DNA of 64,000 nucleotides from Opitutales bacterium. Lineage in GTDB: Bacteria; Verrucomicrobiota; Verrucomicrobiia; Opitutales; UBA953. How positions within the stretch are numbered: position 1 is the stretch's first letter; each line of letters opens with the position of its first letter. The position numbers were made by a program, and so were the translations under genes. The notes beneath the pieces were generated by a model that searched no databases, was not told the origin of the DNA, and was given only the letters and a program-made list of their open reading frames with translations. The DNA is taken from positions 62,001 through 126,000 of the forward strand of contig JANRFG010000018.1 of NCBI GenBank assembly GCA_030725715.1, read 5' to 3'. Of this stretch, positions 29,708 through 40,428 are shown one piece after another.

Positions 29708-29724
29708 GATCGGTCAGGCTGACC

Positions 29725-30981
<1,257 letters not shown>

Positions 30982-30999
30982 GGTAGTGGTATGGGAAAA

Positions 31000-31947
31000 T
31001 CAGCCGCGGTGGGCGGCGAGGTGCGCGAGGATGGCCTTCTGCACGTGCAGACGGTTCTCGGCTTGGTCGAAGATGATGCTCTGCTTGCTCGCGAGCACTT
31101 CGGCGGAGACTTCCTCGCCGGGGTGGGCCGGGAGGCAGTGCATGAAATAGGCGGAGGGCTTGGCCAGGGACATCAGCTGCGCGTTGACCTGGTAAGGCTG
31201 CATGGTGCGCAGGCGTTCGGCCTTCTCGGCCTCCATGCCCATGCTCACCCAGACGTCGGTGTAGACCATGTCGGCGCCCTTGACGGCGGCGGCGGGGTCG
31301 GTCGAGAAGGTGAAGGACTCGGCGAGTCCGTCCTTCTTCAGCTGGGCGCGGACCTCGGCGCCGGGCTCATGACCGGCAGGGCCGGCAAGGGCGATCTCGA
31401 CGCCGAGAGCGGCGCCGCCGAGCACGAACGAGTTCGCCATGTTGCAGGCGGTGTCGCCGAGGAAGGCGACCTTCTTGCCCTTGAGCGAAGCGGCATACTG
31501 TTCCGGACGGCCGGGCGCGAAGCGCTCCGCCAGCGTGAACATGTCCGTCATGAACTGGCACGGATGCAGGAAGTCGGACAGCGCGTTGACGACCGGCATC
31601 GTGCCGCAGCGGGCGAACTCCTCGAGCAGGGCGTGCTCGTGGCAGCGGATGACCATGCCGTGCAGGTAACGGGACAGGACGCGCGCGGTGTCGGCGACGG
31701 TCTCGCCGCGGGAGAGCTGCAGGTCGTCGGCGTTGAGCATCACCGGCTGGCCGCCGAGCTCATGGACGCCGACCTGGAAGGAGACGCGGGTGCGGGTGCT
31801 CTTCTTGAAGAACATCAGGCCCCAGGACTGGTGCGCGAGGGCGGCGCCGGCGGACCGGCCGCGACCGGCCTTGAGGGCCGCGGCGGCGGCGAAGACCTGG
31901 GCCGTTTCGGCTGGGCTCAGGTCGGTCTCCTTCAGGAAATGACGCAT
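31000..31947 (-). CDS. argF: Ornithine carbamoyltransferase
   Basis: Makes citrulline from ornithine and carbamoyl phosphate. The 315 residues contain the carbamoyl-phosphate loop KKSTRTRVSF, the HGMVIR segment (MHGMV..HEHALL), and the ornithine-binding HCLPAHPGEEV near the C-terminus. ATG 31947 begins the conserved MRHFLKETDLSP; the open frame continues 28 codons upstream into argD. The family also includes N-acetyl- and N-succinyl-ornithine transcarbamylases, but the argD/argJ context and HCLP support the ordinary enzyme. Confidence 0.94.
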   Translation of the reverse strand: MRHFLKETDLSPAETAQVFAAAAALKAGRGRSAGAALAHQSWGLMFFKKSTRTRVSFQVGVHELGGQPVMLNADDLQLSRGETVADTARVLSRYLHGMVIRCHEHALLEEFARCGTMPVVNALSDFLHPCQFMTDMFTLAERFAPGRPEQYAASLKGKKVAFLGDTACNMANSFVLGGAALGVEIALAGPAGHEPGAEVRAQLKKDGLAESFTFSTDPAAAVKGADMVYTDVWVSMGMEAEKAERLRTMQPYQVNAQLMSLAKPSAYFMHCLPAHPGEEVSAEVLASKQSIIFDQAENRLHVQKAILAHLAAHRG

Positions 31948-32015
31948 CTCGGAAAGCGTTCGAACATAGCCCTGCCGAACCGTTTGGACAGCGGAAAATA
32001 GGGGCGGAAAACCGC

Positions 32016-33235
<1,220 letters not shown>

Positions 33236-33236
<1 letters not shown>

Positions 33237-34117
33237 CAACCGTGGATGATTTCGGTGCCGATGCCCTTGTCGGTGAAGACCTCGAGCAGGAGCGCGTGCG
33301 GGACGCGTCCGTCGATGAAGTGCACGCGGCGGACGCCTTCCTTCAGGGCCTTCACGGCGCTGTCGACCTTCGGGATCATCCCGCCGGCGATCACGCCCTT
33401 GCGCTTGAGTTCTTCGACCTCGCTCACCTTGAGCGTGGGGATCAGGGAAGCCGGGTCCTTGGCGTCGGCGAGCAGGCCGGGGACGTCGCTCATGAAGATC
33501 AGGCGGCGGGCGCGCAGGGAGTTGGCGACGGCCGCGGCGGCGACGTCGGCGTTGGTGTTGTAGGCCTGGTCGTCGGCGTCGAGGGCGATGGGCGAGACGA
33601 CCGGCAGATGGCCGTCGGCGAGGGCCTTCTTGATCAGTTTCGTCTTCACGAACTTGATGTCGCCGACGAAACCGATGTCGACCGGCTGGCCCTGCTCGTC
33701 CCGACCGTGGAGCTTCTCGCAGAGGTTCACGTGGTTGCCCGGCATGCCGAGCGGGTTGGCGCCGCGGGCCTTCAGGGATTCGCAGATCTGTCCGTTGATC
33801 TCGCGGTTGAGGGTCTCCTCGACGATCTTGACGGTCGCGGCGTCGGTGACGCGCATGCCGCCGCGGAACTCGGACTTGATCCCGGCCTTGTCCATGGCGC
33901 GGGTGATGGCCTTGCCGCCGCCGTGCACGACGACGACCTGGATGCCGACGGCGGCCAGGAAGGCGATGTCGGTGGCCACGCGGTCCCGGCCTTCCGGGTT
34001 CGGGTCGTCCATGAAGCTGCCGCCGTACTTCACCACGAAGGTGGAGCCGCGGAACTTATGGATGTAAGGAAGCGCCTCGTGAAGGACCTCGGCTTTCTGG
34101 GCGGCGGGAATGCTCAT
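33236..34117 (-). CDS. argB: Acetylglutamate kinase
   Basis: Phosphorylates N-acetylglutamate, usually the feedback-controlled step of the acetyl-cycle pathway. The 293 residues are an amino acid kinase domain: KYGGSFMDD at the start, [10 protein letters not shown], then [17 protein letters not shown]-type nucleotide site ([12 protein letters not shown]) and [14 protein letters not shown]. The length, with an N-terminal helix before KYGG ([14 protein letters not shown]), matches hexameric arginine-inhibited forms. It ends one base into argD. Confidence 0.96.
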
Positions 34118-34166
34118 CTTGCGGGACGGAGTGTCAGGACTGCGGACGGGGAGTAAACGGAAAACC

Positions 34167-35396
34167 TCACTCGCTCTTGTTGTAGTTCACGTAGCCGTCG
34201 GTGAGGTCCGCCGCGAGGAGCCGGAACCGGGCGTCACCGAGGTTGAGCCGCAGGCGGACGGCGAAGCGGGCGGCCTTCACGACCTGCTTCCACCGGGGCT
34301 TGTTCTCGGGCAAGGGCTTGCCACCGAGGACGGCCGGGACGTCGTCGTAGTAGATATCCAGCTTGGACTCATCCAGTCCGGTGCGGGCGTAGCCGGCGGC
34401 GTCGGCCAGGCGACCCCAGTTCGGATCTTCGCCATACCAGGACGACTTCACCAGGAGGGAGTTGCCGATCGCGCGGGCGATCTTCTCGGCGTCGGCCCGG
34501 GTGCGGGCGCCTTCGATCTCCACGGCCACGACCTTGGTGATCTTCTCGCCGTCGCCCACGATCTTCTCCGCCAGGGCGAAGCAGACCTTGTCGAGGGCTT
34601 CCTGGAAGAGCGCGCGGAGGGCGGCCGGAGCGGACGCGCCGACCGAGACGCCGGAGACGCCGGAGGCGAGCAGGAGCACGGTGTCGTTGGTGGACATGTC
34701 GCCATCGACGCTGACGCAGTTGAAGGACTGGTCGGAGGAAGCCTTGAGGGCGGCCTTGAGCTCGGCCGGCGAAGCGGCGGCGTCGGTGCAGACGAACGCG
34801 AGCATCGTGGCCATGTTGGGCTCGATCATGCCGGCGCCCTTGGCGATGCCGGCGATCGTGACGGTCCTGCCCTCCCAGACGAAGCGCGCGGTGACGGACT
34901 TCGGACGGGTGTCGGAAGTGAGGATGGCGTGGGCGGAACGCACGCCTTCGGCGGCGTCGCGCGAGAGACGGGAGGCCGAGACCTTGATGCCCTCGGCGAC
35001 CTTGGTCATCGGGAGCAGCTCGCCGATACGGCCGGTCGAGCAGACCAGGAAGGCGTCGTCCGGCGCGCCCACGGCGGCGGCGGAGAGCTTGGCCATCGCG
35101 ACGGCGTCGGCGTCACCCTGGGCGGCCGTGCAGGCGTTGGCGTTGCCGCTGTTGCCGACGATGCCGCGGATCTTATCGGCGGACACGGCGAGCACCTGCT
35201 GGCAGAAGCGCACCGGGGCGGCCTTGACGTCATTGGTCGTGAAGACGCCGGCGGCGGCGCACGGGCGGTCGGCGACGACGAGCGTCAGGTCGAGACGGTC
35301 GGTCGACTTGTTACGGATGTCGCAGCCGGCGGCGCCGACGCGGAAGCCGGGCACGTCAGAGACGCCCGGCGAATCATTGGTGAACTCGATGGACAT
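34167..35396 (-). CDS. argJ: Ornithine acetyltransferase ArgJ (glutamate N-acetyltransferase)
   Basis: Recycles the acetyl group from N-acetylornithine to glutamate, replacing ArgE; bifunctional members also act as N-acetylglutamate synthase. The 409-residue precursor has the self-cleavage site [16 protein letters not shown], where the Ala-Thr bond is cut and the threonine becomes the nucleophile of the beta chain. [15 protein letters not shown] provides the oxyanion and substrate loop. Its presence means the cyclic arginine pathway is used. It follows argC by 9 nt. Confidence 0.96.
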   Translation of the reverse strand: MSIEFTNDSPGVSDVPGFRVGAAGCDIRNKSTDRLDLTLVVADRPCAAAGVFTTNDVKAAPVRFCQQVLAVSADKIRGIVGNSGNANACTAAQGDADAVAMAKLSAAAVGAPDDAFLVCSTGRIGELLPMTKVAEGIKVSASRLSRDAAEGVRSAHAILTSDTRPKSVTARFVWEGRTVTIAGIAKGAGMIEPNMATMLAFVCTDAAASPAELKAALKASSDQSFNCVSVDGDMSTNDTVLLLASGVSGVSVGASAPAALRALFQEALDKVCFALAEKIVGDGEKITKVVAVEIEGARTRADAEKIARAIGNSLLVKSSWYGEDPNWGRLADAAGYARTGLDESKLDIYYDDVPAVLGGKPLPENKPRWKQVVKAARFAVRLRLNLGDARFRLLAADLTDGYVNYNKSE

Positions 35397-35405
35397 GGAG
35401 AAAGA

Positions 35406-36455
35406 TCAGCGCAGGCCTTCGGCCTCGTCCCAACCCATCATCAGGTTGAGGTTCTGGACCGCCTGGCCGCCGGCGCCCTTGAGCAGGTTGTCGATCACCG
35501 AGGTGATGATGAGATTGCCCGTGCGCGCGTCGGCGACGACGGAGCAGGCGACCCGGTTGGTATTGGCGACGTGGGCGGTGTCGGGGAACTCGCCCGACTT
35601 CAGCAAGGTCACGAACGGGCGGCCGGCATAGGCCTGCTGCCACGCGGCTTCGACCTGGGCGACGGTGACGCCCGGAGCGGGCACGACGATGGTCGTGGCG
35701 ATGCCGCGGTGCATCGGGGCGAGGTGCGGATTGAACTGCACGACGACGGGCTGGCCGGCGGCCGCGCCGAACTGCTCCTCGATCTCGGCGATGTGCCGGT
35801 GACCGGGGATGCCGTAGGCCTTGATCGAGCTGTCGCGCTCGGAGAACAGGAACGCCACGTCGGCCTTCTTGCCGGCGCCGGAGACGCCGCTGTAGGAATT
35901 GATGATCAGGCGGCCCGGCTCGGGCTTGAGCAGGCCGGCGCGCAGGAGCGGCACGAGCGGCACCTGGATGCTGGTCGGGTAGCAACCCGGGCAGGCGATG
36001 AGCTGCGCGGACTTCCACGCGTCGTCCGTCTGGAGTTCCGGGATGACGTAACGGGCCTGCGCGGCGAGCGCCGGCGCCGGATGGTCATGGCCGTAATACT
36101 TTTTGTAGAGCGCGAGGTCGCGCAGACGGAAGTCGGCGGACAGGTCGAGGACCCGCTTGCCGGCGGCGACGAGCGGCGCGGCGTATTCGGCGGCGACGCC
36201 GTGCGGCAGCGCCAGGAACCAGACGTCCACGTCGGACTTCGCGCATTCCTCGGGAGAGGAGGCGGAGAAGACCAGCGCCGGGTCGACGACGCCCCGGAGG
36301 CGCGGGATCTCATCGGCCACGGACTTCCCGGCCAAGGTCCGCGAACAGACCGCGGCGAGCTTGACCCGCGGGTGGCGGGCCAGGACGCGGACGAGCTCCT
36401 CCCCGGTGTACCCGGAGGCGCCGACGATACCGACCTTGGTCAGGTTTTGGGACAT
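35406..36455 (-). CDS. argC: N-acetyl-gamma-glutamyl-phosphate reductase
   Basis: NADPH-dependent reduction of acetylglutamyl phosphate to the semialdehyde. The 349 residues (type 1) have the Rossmann motif GIVGASGYTGEELVR, the catalytic cysteine in ACPGCYPTSIQ and the histidine of GHRHIAEIEEQ. First gene of argCJBDFG; the promoter should lie in the roughly 60 nt between the rpsI terminator and the ATG. A TGAAT half-site resembling an ARG box is present there, but not a full palindrome. Confidence 0.96.
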   Translation of the reverse strand: MSQNLTKVGIVGASGYTGEELVRVLARHPRVKLAAVCSRTLAGKSVADEIPRLRGVVDPALVFSASSPEECAKSDVDVWFLALPHGVAAEYAAPLVAAGKRVLDLSADFRLRDLALYKKYYGHDHPAPALAAQARYVIPELQTDDAWKSAQLIACPGCYPTSIQVPLVPLLRAGLLKPEPGRLIINSYSGVSGAGKKADVAFLFSERDSSIKAYGIPGHRHIAEIEEQFGAAAGQPVVVQFNPHLAPMHRGIATTIVVPAPGVTVAQVEAAWQQAYAGRPFVTLLKSGEFPDTAHVANTNRVACSVVADARTGNLIITSVIDNLLKGAGGQAVQNLNLMMGWDEAEGLR

Positions 36456-36515
36456 GGCTTGAGAGTTTGGGTTATTTGAATGTCGAACAGATGGCTGGAC
36501 TGGGCGGACTGGGCA

Positions 36516-36544
36516 ACAAAAAGGCCCCGGGGTGCCGGGGCCTT
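36516..36544 (-). terminator. Intrinsic terminator of rplM-rpsI
   Basis: Stem AAGGCCCCGG (36521-36530) / CCGGGGCCTT (36535-36544), loop GGTG. On the minus strand it lies 24 nt beyond the rpsI stop and is followed by TTTGTTGCCC. Confidence 0.8.
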
Positions 36545-36568
36545 CGAGGTTTCCTGTCCCTTCGCGGA

Positions 36569-36967
36569 TTAACGCTTGGAGAACTGGAAGCGCTTGCGGG
36601 CGCCGGGGCGGCCGGGCTTCTTACGTTCGCGCATACGACCGTCGCGGGTCAGGAGACCTTCTTTCTTCAGAGGAGCGCGGAGGGTGGCGTCCATCTTCTG
36701 GATCGCGCGAGCGAGACCATGGGAGATGGCGCCGGCCTGGCCGTTGGGGCCGCCGCCGATGACGCGGACGACGACGTCGAGCTGGCCATCGAGGCCGGCG
36801 GTCGTGATCGGGAGGGTGGCGGACTTCACCAGGGCCTCGGTGTAGAGATACTCTTCGACGGGCTTGCCGTTGACGACGATGACACCGGTGCCGCGGGAAA
36901 GGCGGACGCGGGCCGAGGCGGTCTTACGACGGCCGACGGCGAGGATGGCGGAGGACTTGGCGCTCAT
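36569..36967 (-). CDS. rpsI: 30S ribosomal protein S9
   Basis: The 132 residues carry the S9 features: GRRKTASARVRL near the start, the GGGPNGQAGAISHGLARA core, and the basic C-terminal tail ending QFSKR that reaches the P-site tRNA. It follows rplM by 18 nt in the universally conserved L13-S9 pair and ends at its own terminator. Confidence 0.98.
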   Translation of the reverse strand: MSAKSSAILAVGRRKTASARVRLSRGTGVIVVNGKPVEEYLYTEALVKSATLPITTAGLDGQLDVVVRVIGGGPNGQAGAISHGLARAIQKMDATLRAPLKKEGLLTRDGRMRERKKPGRPGARKRFQFSKR

Positions 36968-36985
36968 TGCGAAAGGATCGGTCGA

Positions 36986-37417
36986 TTAACCCTTGAACGG
37001 GATCGGGTTGGAGGCGGCGTGGTCGTGCTTGTCGCCGGCGTAGACGCGCAGCTTCAGGAGCATGGCGTTGGCGAGGCGGTTCTTGGGGAGCATGCCCTTG
37101 ACGGCGTGGGTGACCAGGAACTCGGGGCGACGCTCGCGCATGGCGGCGGCGGTGCGGCGGTAGGCGGTGCCGACCCAGCCGGTGTAGAACATGTAGGTCT
37201 TGTCCTCTTCCTTGGAGCCGGTGAGGCGGACCTTGTCGGCGTTGATCACGATGACGTAGTCACCGGTGTCGACGTGGGGGGTGTAGGTGGGCTTGTGACG
37301 GCCGCGGAGAATATTGGCGATCTTGACGGCAACACGGCCCAGGACCTGATCCTTGGCGTCGACGACATACCAGGTCTTGTCCTTGAGCTGCACGTTCTTG
37401 GCTAGCGTGGTCTTCAT
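36986..37417 (-). CDS. rplM: 50S ribosomal protein L13
   Basis: The 143-residue product starts MKTTLAKNVQLKDKTWYVVD and contains the L13 signature around VKGMLPKNRLANAMLLKLRVY. ATG 37417 is fixed by that conserved start; the frame extends 64 codons upstream through non-homologous sequence, reaching the next gene's terminator. Promoter probably within 37418-37510; no clear -35/-10 pair was found. Confidence 0.97.
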   Translation of the reverse strand: MKTTLAKNVQLKDKTWYVVDAKDQVLGRVAVKIANILRGRHKPTYTPHVDTGDYVIVINADKVRLTGSKEEDKTYMFYTGWVGTAYRRTAAAMRERRPEFLVTHAVKGMLPKNRLANAMLLKLRVYAGDKHDHAASNPIPFKG

Positions 37418-37502
37418 AAAGAGGGAAAGCGGGAACATGGGAAAGGACCCCCCTCCGTCAACACCCGAATGCGCCCCGGCGGGGGCCTGCCCCAAATAAG
37501 CC

Positions 37503-37538
37503 AAAAACAAGGGAGGCGCGACCTGGGCCGCGCCTCCC
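37503..37538 (-). terminator. Intrinsic terminator of the small outer-membrane protein gene
   Basis: Stem GGGAGGCGCG (37511-37520) / CGCGCCTCCC (37529-37538), 24 nt past the stop, followed on the minus strand by TTGTTTTTGG. Confidence 0.8.
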
Positions 37539-37562
37539 TGCCCTGCCCTGCCGGCCGGCAGG

Positions 37563-38333
37563 TCAGAAGATGAACTTGGCGTAGACCCGACCCCAGAAGA
37601 CCGAACCATTGGTCAGGGTCTGGCCGTCACGGTTATGGGCCCAGTTGACGCCGGCGCCCAGCTCCGGGCCGCGGCCGATCTGGCGGGTGACGTCCAGGGA
37701 CGCGCCGGTGTAACCATAGGAGTTCCTGGTCGCATGGACCGAGGTCGAGGCATCACAGATGCCGGCATAGGCCCGGAAGACGAGGTCGCAGCCGGTGAGG
37801 CCGACATTGGAACCGGCGAAGGTCTTGGACCCGGCGACCTCGAAGGTGGTCTGCTTCAGCTCGGTGCTGTAATAGACGTAAGCCGAGGGCTTCATGCCCA
37901 GGTTGGCCAGCGAGACGCCGGCGTAGAATTCGCGGTTCGAGTCGATCTGCGTCACGCCGTCGGCGGCGATCGTGCGGACGGTCGCGGCGGTCATGCGCTG
38001 ATGGCCGACGTCGACCTGGCCGAAGGAGAAATCGCGGCGGAGGCCGACGGCGTAGGTACGCTCGAGGGAGTCCGCGTTGAAGAAGCTGCCGTAGATCGAG
38101 ACGCCGCTGAGGCCGGGGGCGCTGTAGTCGAGGGTGACGAGGCTCTGGATGAGGCCGTCGCGGTCCGAACGCTCGATGCCGCGGAACACGTTCTTGGCGT
38201 CCCACGAGATGAGGCCGCGAAGGGAGAGGTCGGAGGTCGCGGCCGGCACGGGGGCCGGGGCGACGGTCTGGGCGAGTCCCGCGCCGGCGAAGACAGTTAG
38301 GGCGAGGGCGGTGAGGGCGGGCTTCATGTGCAT
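37563..38333 (-). CDS. Putative outer-membrane beta-barrel protein
   Basis: A 256-residue secreted protein. Residues 1-22 form a signal peptide (ALTALALTVFAGAGLA, cleaved near AQT). The mature part alternates short amphipathic strands (LISWDAKNVFRGIERSDR, GVSIYGSFFNADS, AYVYYSTELKQTTFEV) and ends VYAKFIF, with the C-terminal phenylalanine typical of proteins inserted by BamA. About ten strands fit a small barrel, as in TorF-like exported proteins; specific function is unknown. An ATG two codons in (38327) could also be the start. It has its own terminator. Confidence 0.65.
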   Translation of the reverse strand: MHMKPALTALALTVFAGAGLAQTVAPAPVPAATSDLSLRGLISWDAKNVFRGIERSDRDGLIQSLVTLDYSAPGLSGVSIYGSFFNADSLERTYAVGLRRDFSFGQVDVGHQRMTAATVRTIAADGVTQIDSNREFYAGVSLANLGMKPSAYVYYSTELKQTTFEVAGSKTFAGSNVGLTGCDLVFRAYAGICDASTSVHATRNSYGYTGASLDVTRQIGRGPELGAGVNWAHNRDGQTLTNGSVFWGRVYAKFIF

Positions 38334-38421
38334 GGGTCTTGGCCTTGATTTCCGCCTAAAACGAAACCGTTGGCAAGCCCCAAGGGGCCGCCAACGGCGA
38401 GGAGGAGGACGGCCGGGCCGT

Positions 38422-39675
38422 TCACATCGACGCGATGATCGCGTCGCCGAACTCCGAGCACTTGATCTCGGTCGCGCCCTGCATCTGGCGGGCGAAGTCG
38501 TAGGTCACGCGGCCGCCGCCGATGGCGCCGTTGAGGCCCTTGAGGACGAGGTCGGCCGCTTCGGTCCAGCCCATGTAGCGGAGCATCATCTCGCCCGAGA
38601 GCACGACGGAACCCGGGTTGACGACGTCCTTGTCGGCGTACTTGGGAGCGGTGCCGTGGGTGGCTTCGAAGATCGCATGGCCGGTGAGGTAGTTGATGTT
38701 GCCGCCGGGAGCGATGCCGATGCCGCCGACCTGGGCCGCGAGGGCGTCGGAGAGGTAGTCGCCGTTCAGGTTGAGCGTGGCGATGACGTCGAAGTCGGTC
38801 GGGCGCGTGAGCACCTGCTGGAGGGTGATGTCGGCGATGGCGTCCTTGATGACGAGGCCGGCGCCGGGCTTGCCTTCGGGGATCTTGCACCAGGGACCGC
38901 CGTCGATCTCGACCGCGCCGAACTCGCTCTTGGCGAGGTCGTAACCCCACTTCATGAAGGCGCCTTCGGTGTACTTCATGATGTTGCCCTTATGGACGAG
39001 GGTCAGCGACTTGCGCTTGTTGGCGATGGCGTACTGGATCGCGGAGCGGATGAGACGCTCCGAACCCGGGCGGGAGACCGGCTTGATGCCGATGCCGACC
39101 GTGGCGGGCTGCTCGCCGCCGAAGCGGATCTTTTTGAACTCCTTGGGGAAGTTCGTCTTGATGAACTCCAGGGTCTTGAGGGCGATCTCGGAACCGGCTT
39201 CGAAATCGATGCCGGCGTAGATGTCCTCGGTGTTCTCGCGGAAGATGACCATGTCGACCTTGCCGGGATTCTTCACCGGGGAAGGCACGCCGGTGAACCA
39301 CTGCACGGGGCGGAGGCAGACGTAGAGGTCGAGCTGCTGACGGAGCGCGACGTTGAGGGAGCGGATGCCGCCGCCGGTCGGCGTGGTGAGCGGCCCCTTG
39401 ATGCCGACGAGGTAATCGCGGAAGGCGGTGAGGGTGGCTTCCGGCAGCCAGTCGCCGGTCTGCTTGAAGGCCTTCTCGCCGGCGAGGACTTCGAGCCACT
39501 CGATCTTGCGCTTGCCGGCGTAAGCCTTGGCGACCGCGGCGTCGAGGACGCGCACGGAGGCGCGCCAGATGTCCGGACCGGTGCCGTCGCCTTCGATGAA
39601 GGGCACGACGGGATGGTCAGGGACGGTGAGTTTGCCGTTGGCGATGGTGATGCGGCCGGATGCGGGGGTGCTCAT
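38422..39675 (-). CDS. icd: Isocitrate dehydrogenase, NADP-dependent type I
   Basis: TCA-cycle enzyme, isocitrate to 2-oxoglutarate. The 417 residues align with the E. coli-type homodimer: phosphorylation/substrate loop [30 protein letters not shown], and the cofactor segment [17 protein letters not shown]. The Lys-Tyr pair in that segment and the Tyr and Arg of VTYDFARQM are the residues that read the 2'-phosphate, so NADP is the expected cofactor. It stands alone, with 88 nt to the outer-membrane gene. Confidence 0.96.
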   Translation of the reverse strand: MSTPASGRITIANGKLTVPDHPVVPFIEGDGTGPDIWRASVRVLDAAVAKAYAGKRKIEWLEVLAGEKAFKQTGDWLPEATLTAFRDYLVGIKGPLTTPTGGGIRSLNVALRQQLDLYVCLRPVQWFTGVPSPVKNPGKVDMVIFRENTEDIYAGIDFEAGSEIALKTLEFIKTNFPKEFKKIRFGGEQPATVGIGIKPVSRPGSERLIRSAIQYAIANKRKSLTLVHKGNIMKYTEGAFMKWGYDLAKSEFGAVEIDGGPWCKIPEGKPGAGLVIKDAIADITLQQVLTRPTDFDVIATLNLNGDYLSDALAAQVGGIGIAPGGNINYLTGHAIFEATHGTAPKYADKDVVNPGSVVLSGEMMLRYMGWTEAADLVLKGLNGAIGGGRVTYDFARQMQGATEIKCSEFGDAIIASM

Positions 39676-39750
39676 GGTAAGAAGGGGACATTAGAAACCG
39701 ATTTCCGCCGGACGGTTTCAAGCCAATACGCAGGCGGGCGCCCCGGGAAA

Positions 39751-39778
39751 AGAAAAGGACCCCCTTGCGAGGGTCCTT
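39751..39778 (-). terminator. Intrinsic terminator of the RHH/lysine-tail gene
   Basis: Stem AAGGACCC (39755-39762) / GGGTCCTT (39771-39778), about 60 nt past the stop; the minus strand then reads TTCTTTTCCC. Confidence 0.7.
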
Positions 39779-39836
39779 GTGATGACCGGGAGTGCCGGCG
39801 CCATCCGCCCCGAGGGACGGAAAAGACTAGGAAGAA

Positions 39837-39905
39837 TTACTTCTTCTTAGCTTTGGTGGCCTTCTTGGCGCTCTTCTTCTTAGCAGCAGCCTTCTTTTTA
39901 GCCAT
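39837..39905 (-). CDS. Nested 22-residue lysine/alanine-rich peptide (possible internal start)
   Basis: ATG 39905, in frame with the RHH gene, would give a 22-residue peptide with 13 lysines and 7 alanines. An AAGGA at 39913-39917 stands 7 nt before this ATG, close to ideal, whereas the RHH start has no clear site. Tiny basic proteins of this composition are often annotated alone. Either the peptide is a separate nucleic-acid-binding product, or the site is coincidental and only the fusion is made. Confidence 0.4.
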   Translation of the reverse strand: MAKKKAAAKKKSAKKATKAKKK

Positions 39906-40232
39906 AGGTGTGTCCTTTTTTTGGATCGTTGTTGGGTTTGAGGGCAGCGCCTGAAGCGCCACCCTGACGATACGCCCCACGCTCACCCGGGCGTTGCGCG
40001 CCTGGCGGGTGATACGAGTACGGAGCTCCGACGGTACGCGGAAAGAAACCTGGAGGGACCGGGTGGTCTCCAGGGAAGGACGGGAGTCGTCGTAACGGTC
40101 GAGGGCGAGACGGATCGCCTCGCTCAAAGTGCTGAGACCGGACCGATGCTGGAAGGCGACCACCTCGGAGTGAAGCTTCGGGGGAAGCGACACGGTGATC
40201 AGGCTTTCGCTCGGGGTTTCGGTTCGGTTCAT
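39837..40232 (-). CDS. Double ribbon-helix-helix protein with lysine-rich C-terminal tail
   Basis: The 131-residue frame from ATG 40232 encodes two ribbon-helix-helix-like units (about 11-46, LITVSLPPKLHSEVV...; about 57-97, SLQVSFRVPSELRTRIT...), each a short strand followed by two helices, the pattern of Arc/CopG DNA binders. A linker and a 22-residue lysine/alanine tail (MAKKKAAAKKK...) follow without a stop. Two RHH units in one chain could fold as one domain. The tail resembles histone H1-like basic tails. It is divergent from the P1B-4 ATPase gene across 196 nt and may control it. The tail may also be made separately (see nested ORF). A longer frame to 40652 is antisense to the ATPase gene. 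Confidence 0.65.
   Translation of the reverse strand: MNRTETPSESLITVSLPPKLHSEVVAFQHRSGLSTLSEAIRLALDRYDDSRPSLETTRSLQVSFRVPSELRTRITRQARNARVSVGRIVRVALQALPSNPTTIQKKDTPMAKKKAAAKKKSAKKATKAKKK
39913..39917 (-). promoter_or_regulatory. Internal Shine-Dalgarno AAGGA before the lysine-rich segment
   Basis: Minus-strand AAAAAAAGGA; the AAGGA ends 7 nt before ATG 39905. The same A-run reads A AAA AAG in the RHH frame, the dnaX-type slippery heptamer. Confidence 0.45.
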
Positions 40233-40428
40233 CACGTTGCGGTCAACTCTTGATGACGAGTGATAGGTAAAACCTGCGCTTGCGCAAGAGGAAACTTTCA
40301 TGTCGCCGGAACGTCTCCGACGGCGCGTGGAAAATCCGCGGAGCGGCCGCATCGTAAACATGAAATCGATACGGCCGCGACGCCGACGCGTGGTTGACCG
40401 GAGCGACGCGCGCGGGCAGGATGCCGGC
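40233..40428. promoter_or_regulatory. Divergent intergenic region between the RHH gene and the metal ATPase
   Basis: This 196-nt spacer must hold both promoters. It contains a perfect palindrome CTTGCGCAAG (40279-40288), a candidate operator for an RHH or metal-responsive repressor. No confident -35/-10 pair was found on either strand. Confidence 0.35.

Noticed and set aside
36456..36520. ARG box upstream of argC
   Set aside because: Only one TGAAT half-site is present; the second half does not match, so ArgR control is not claimed.
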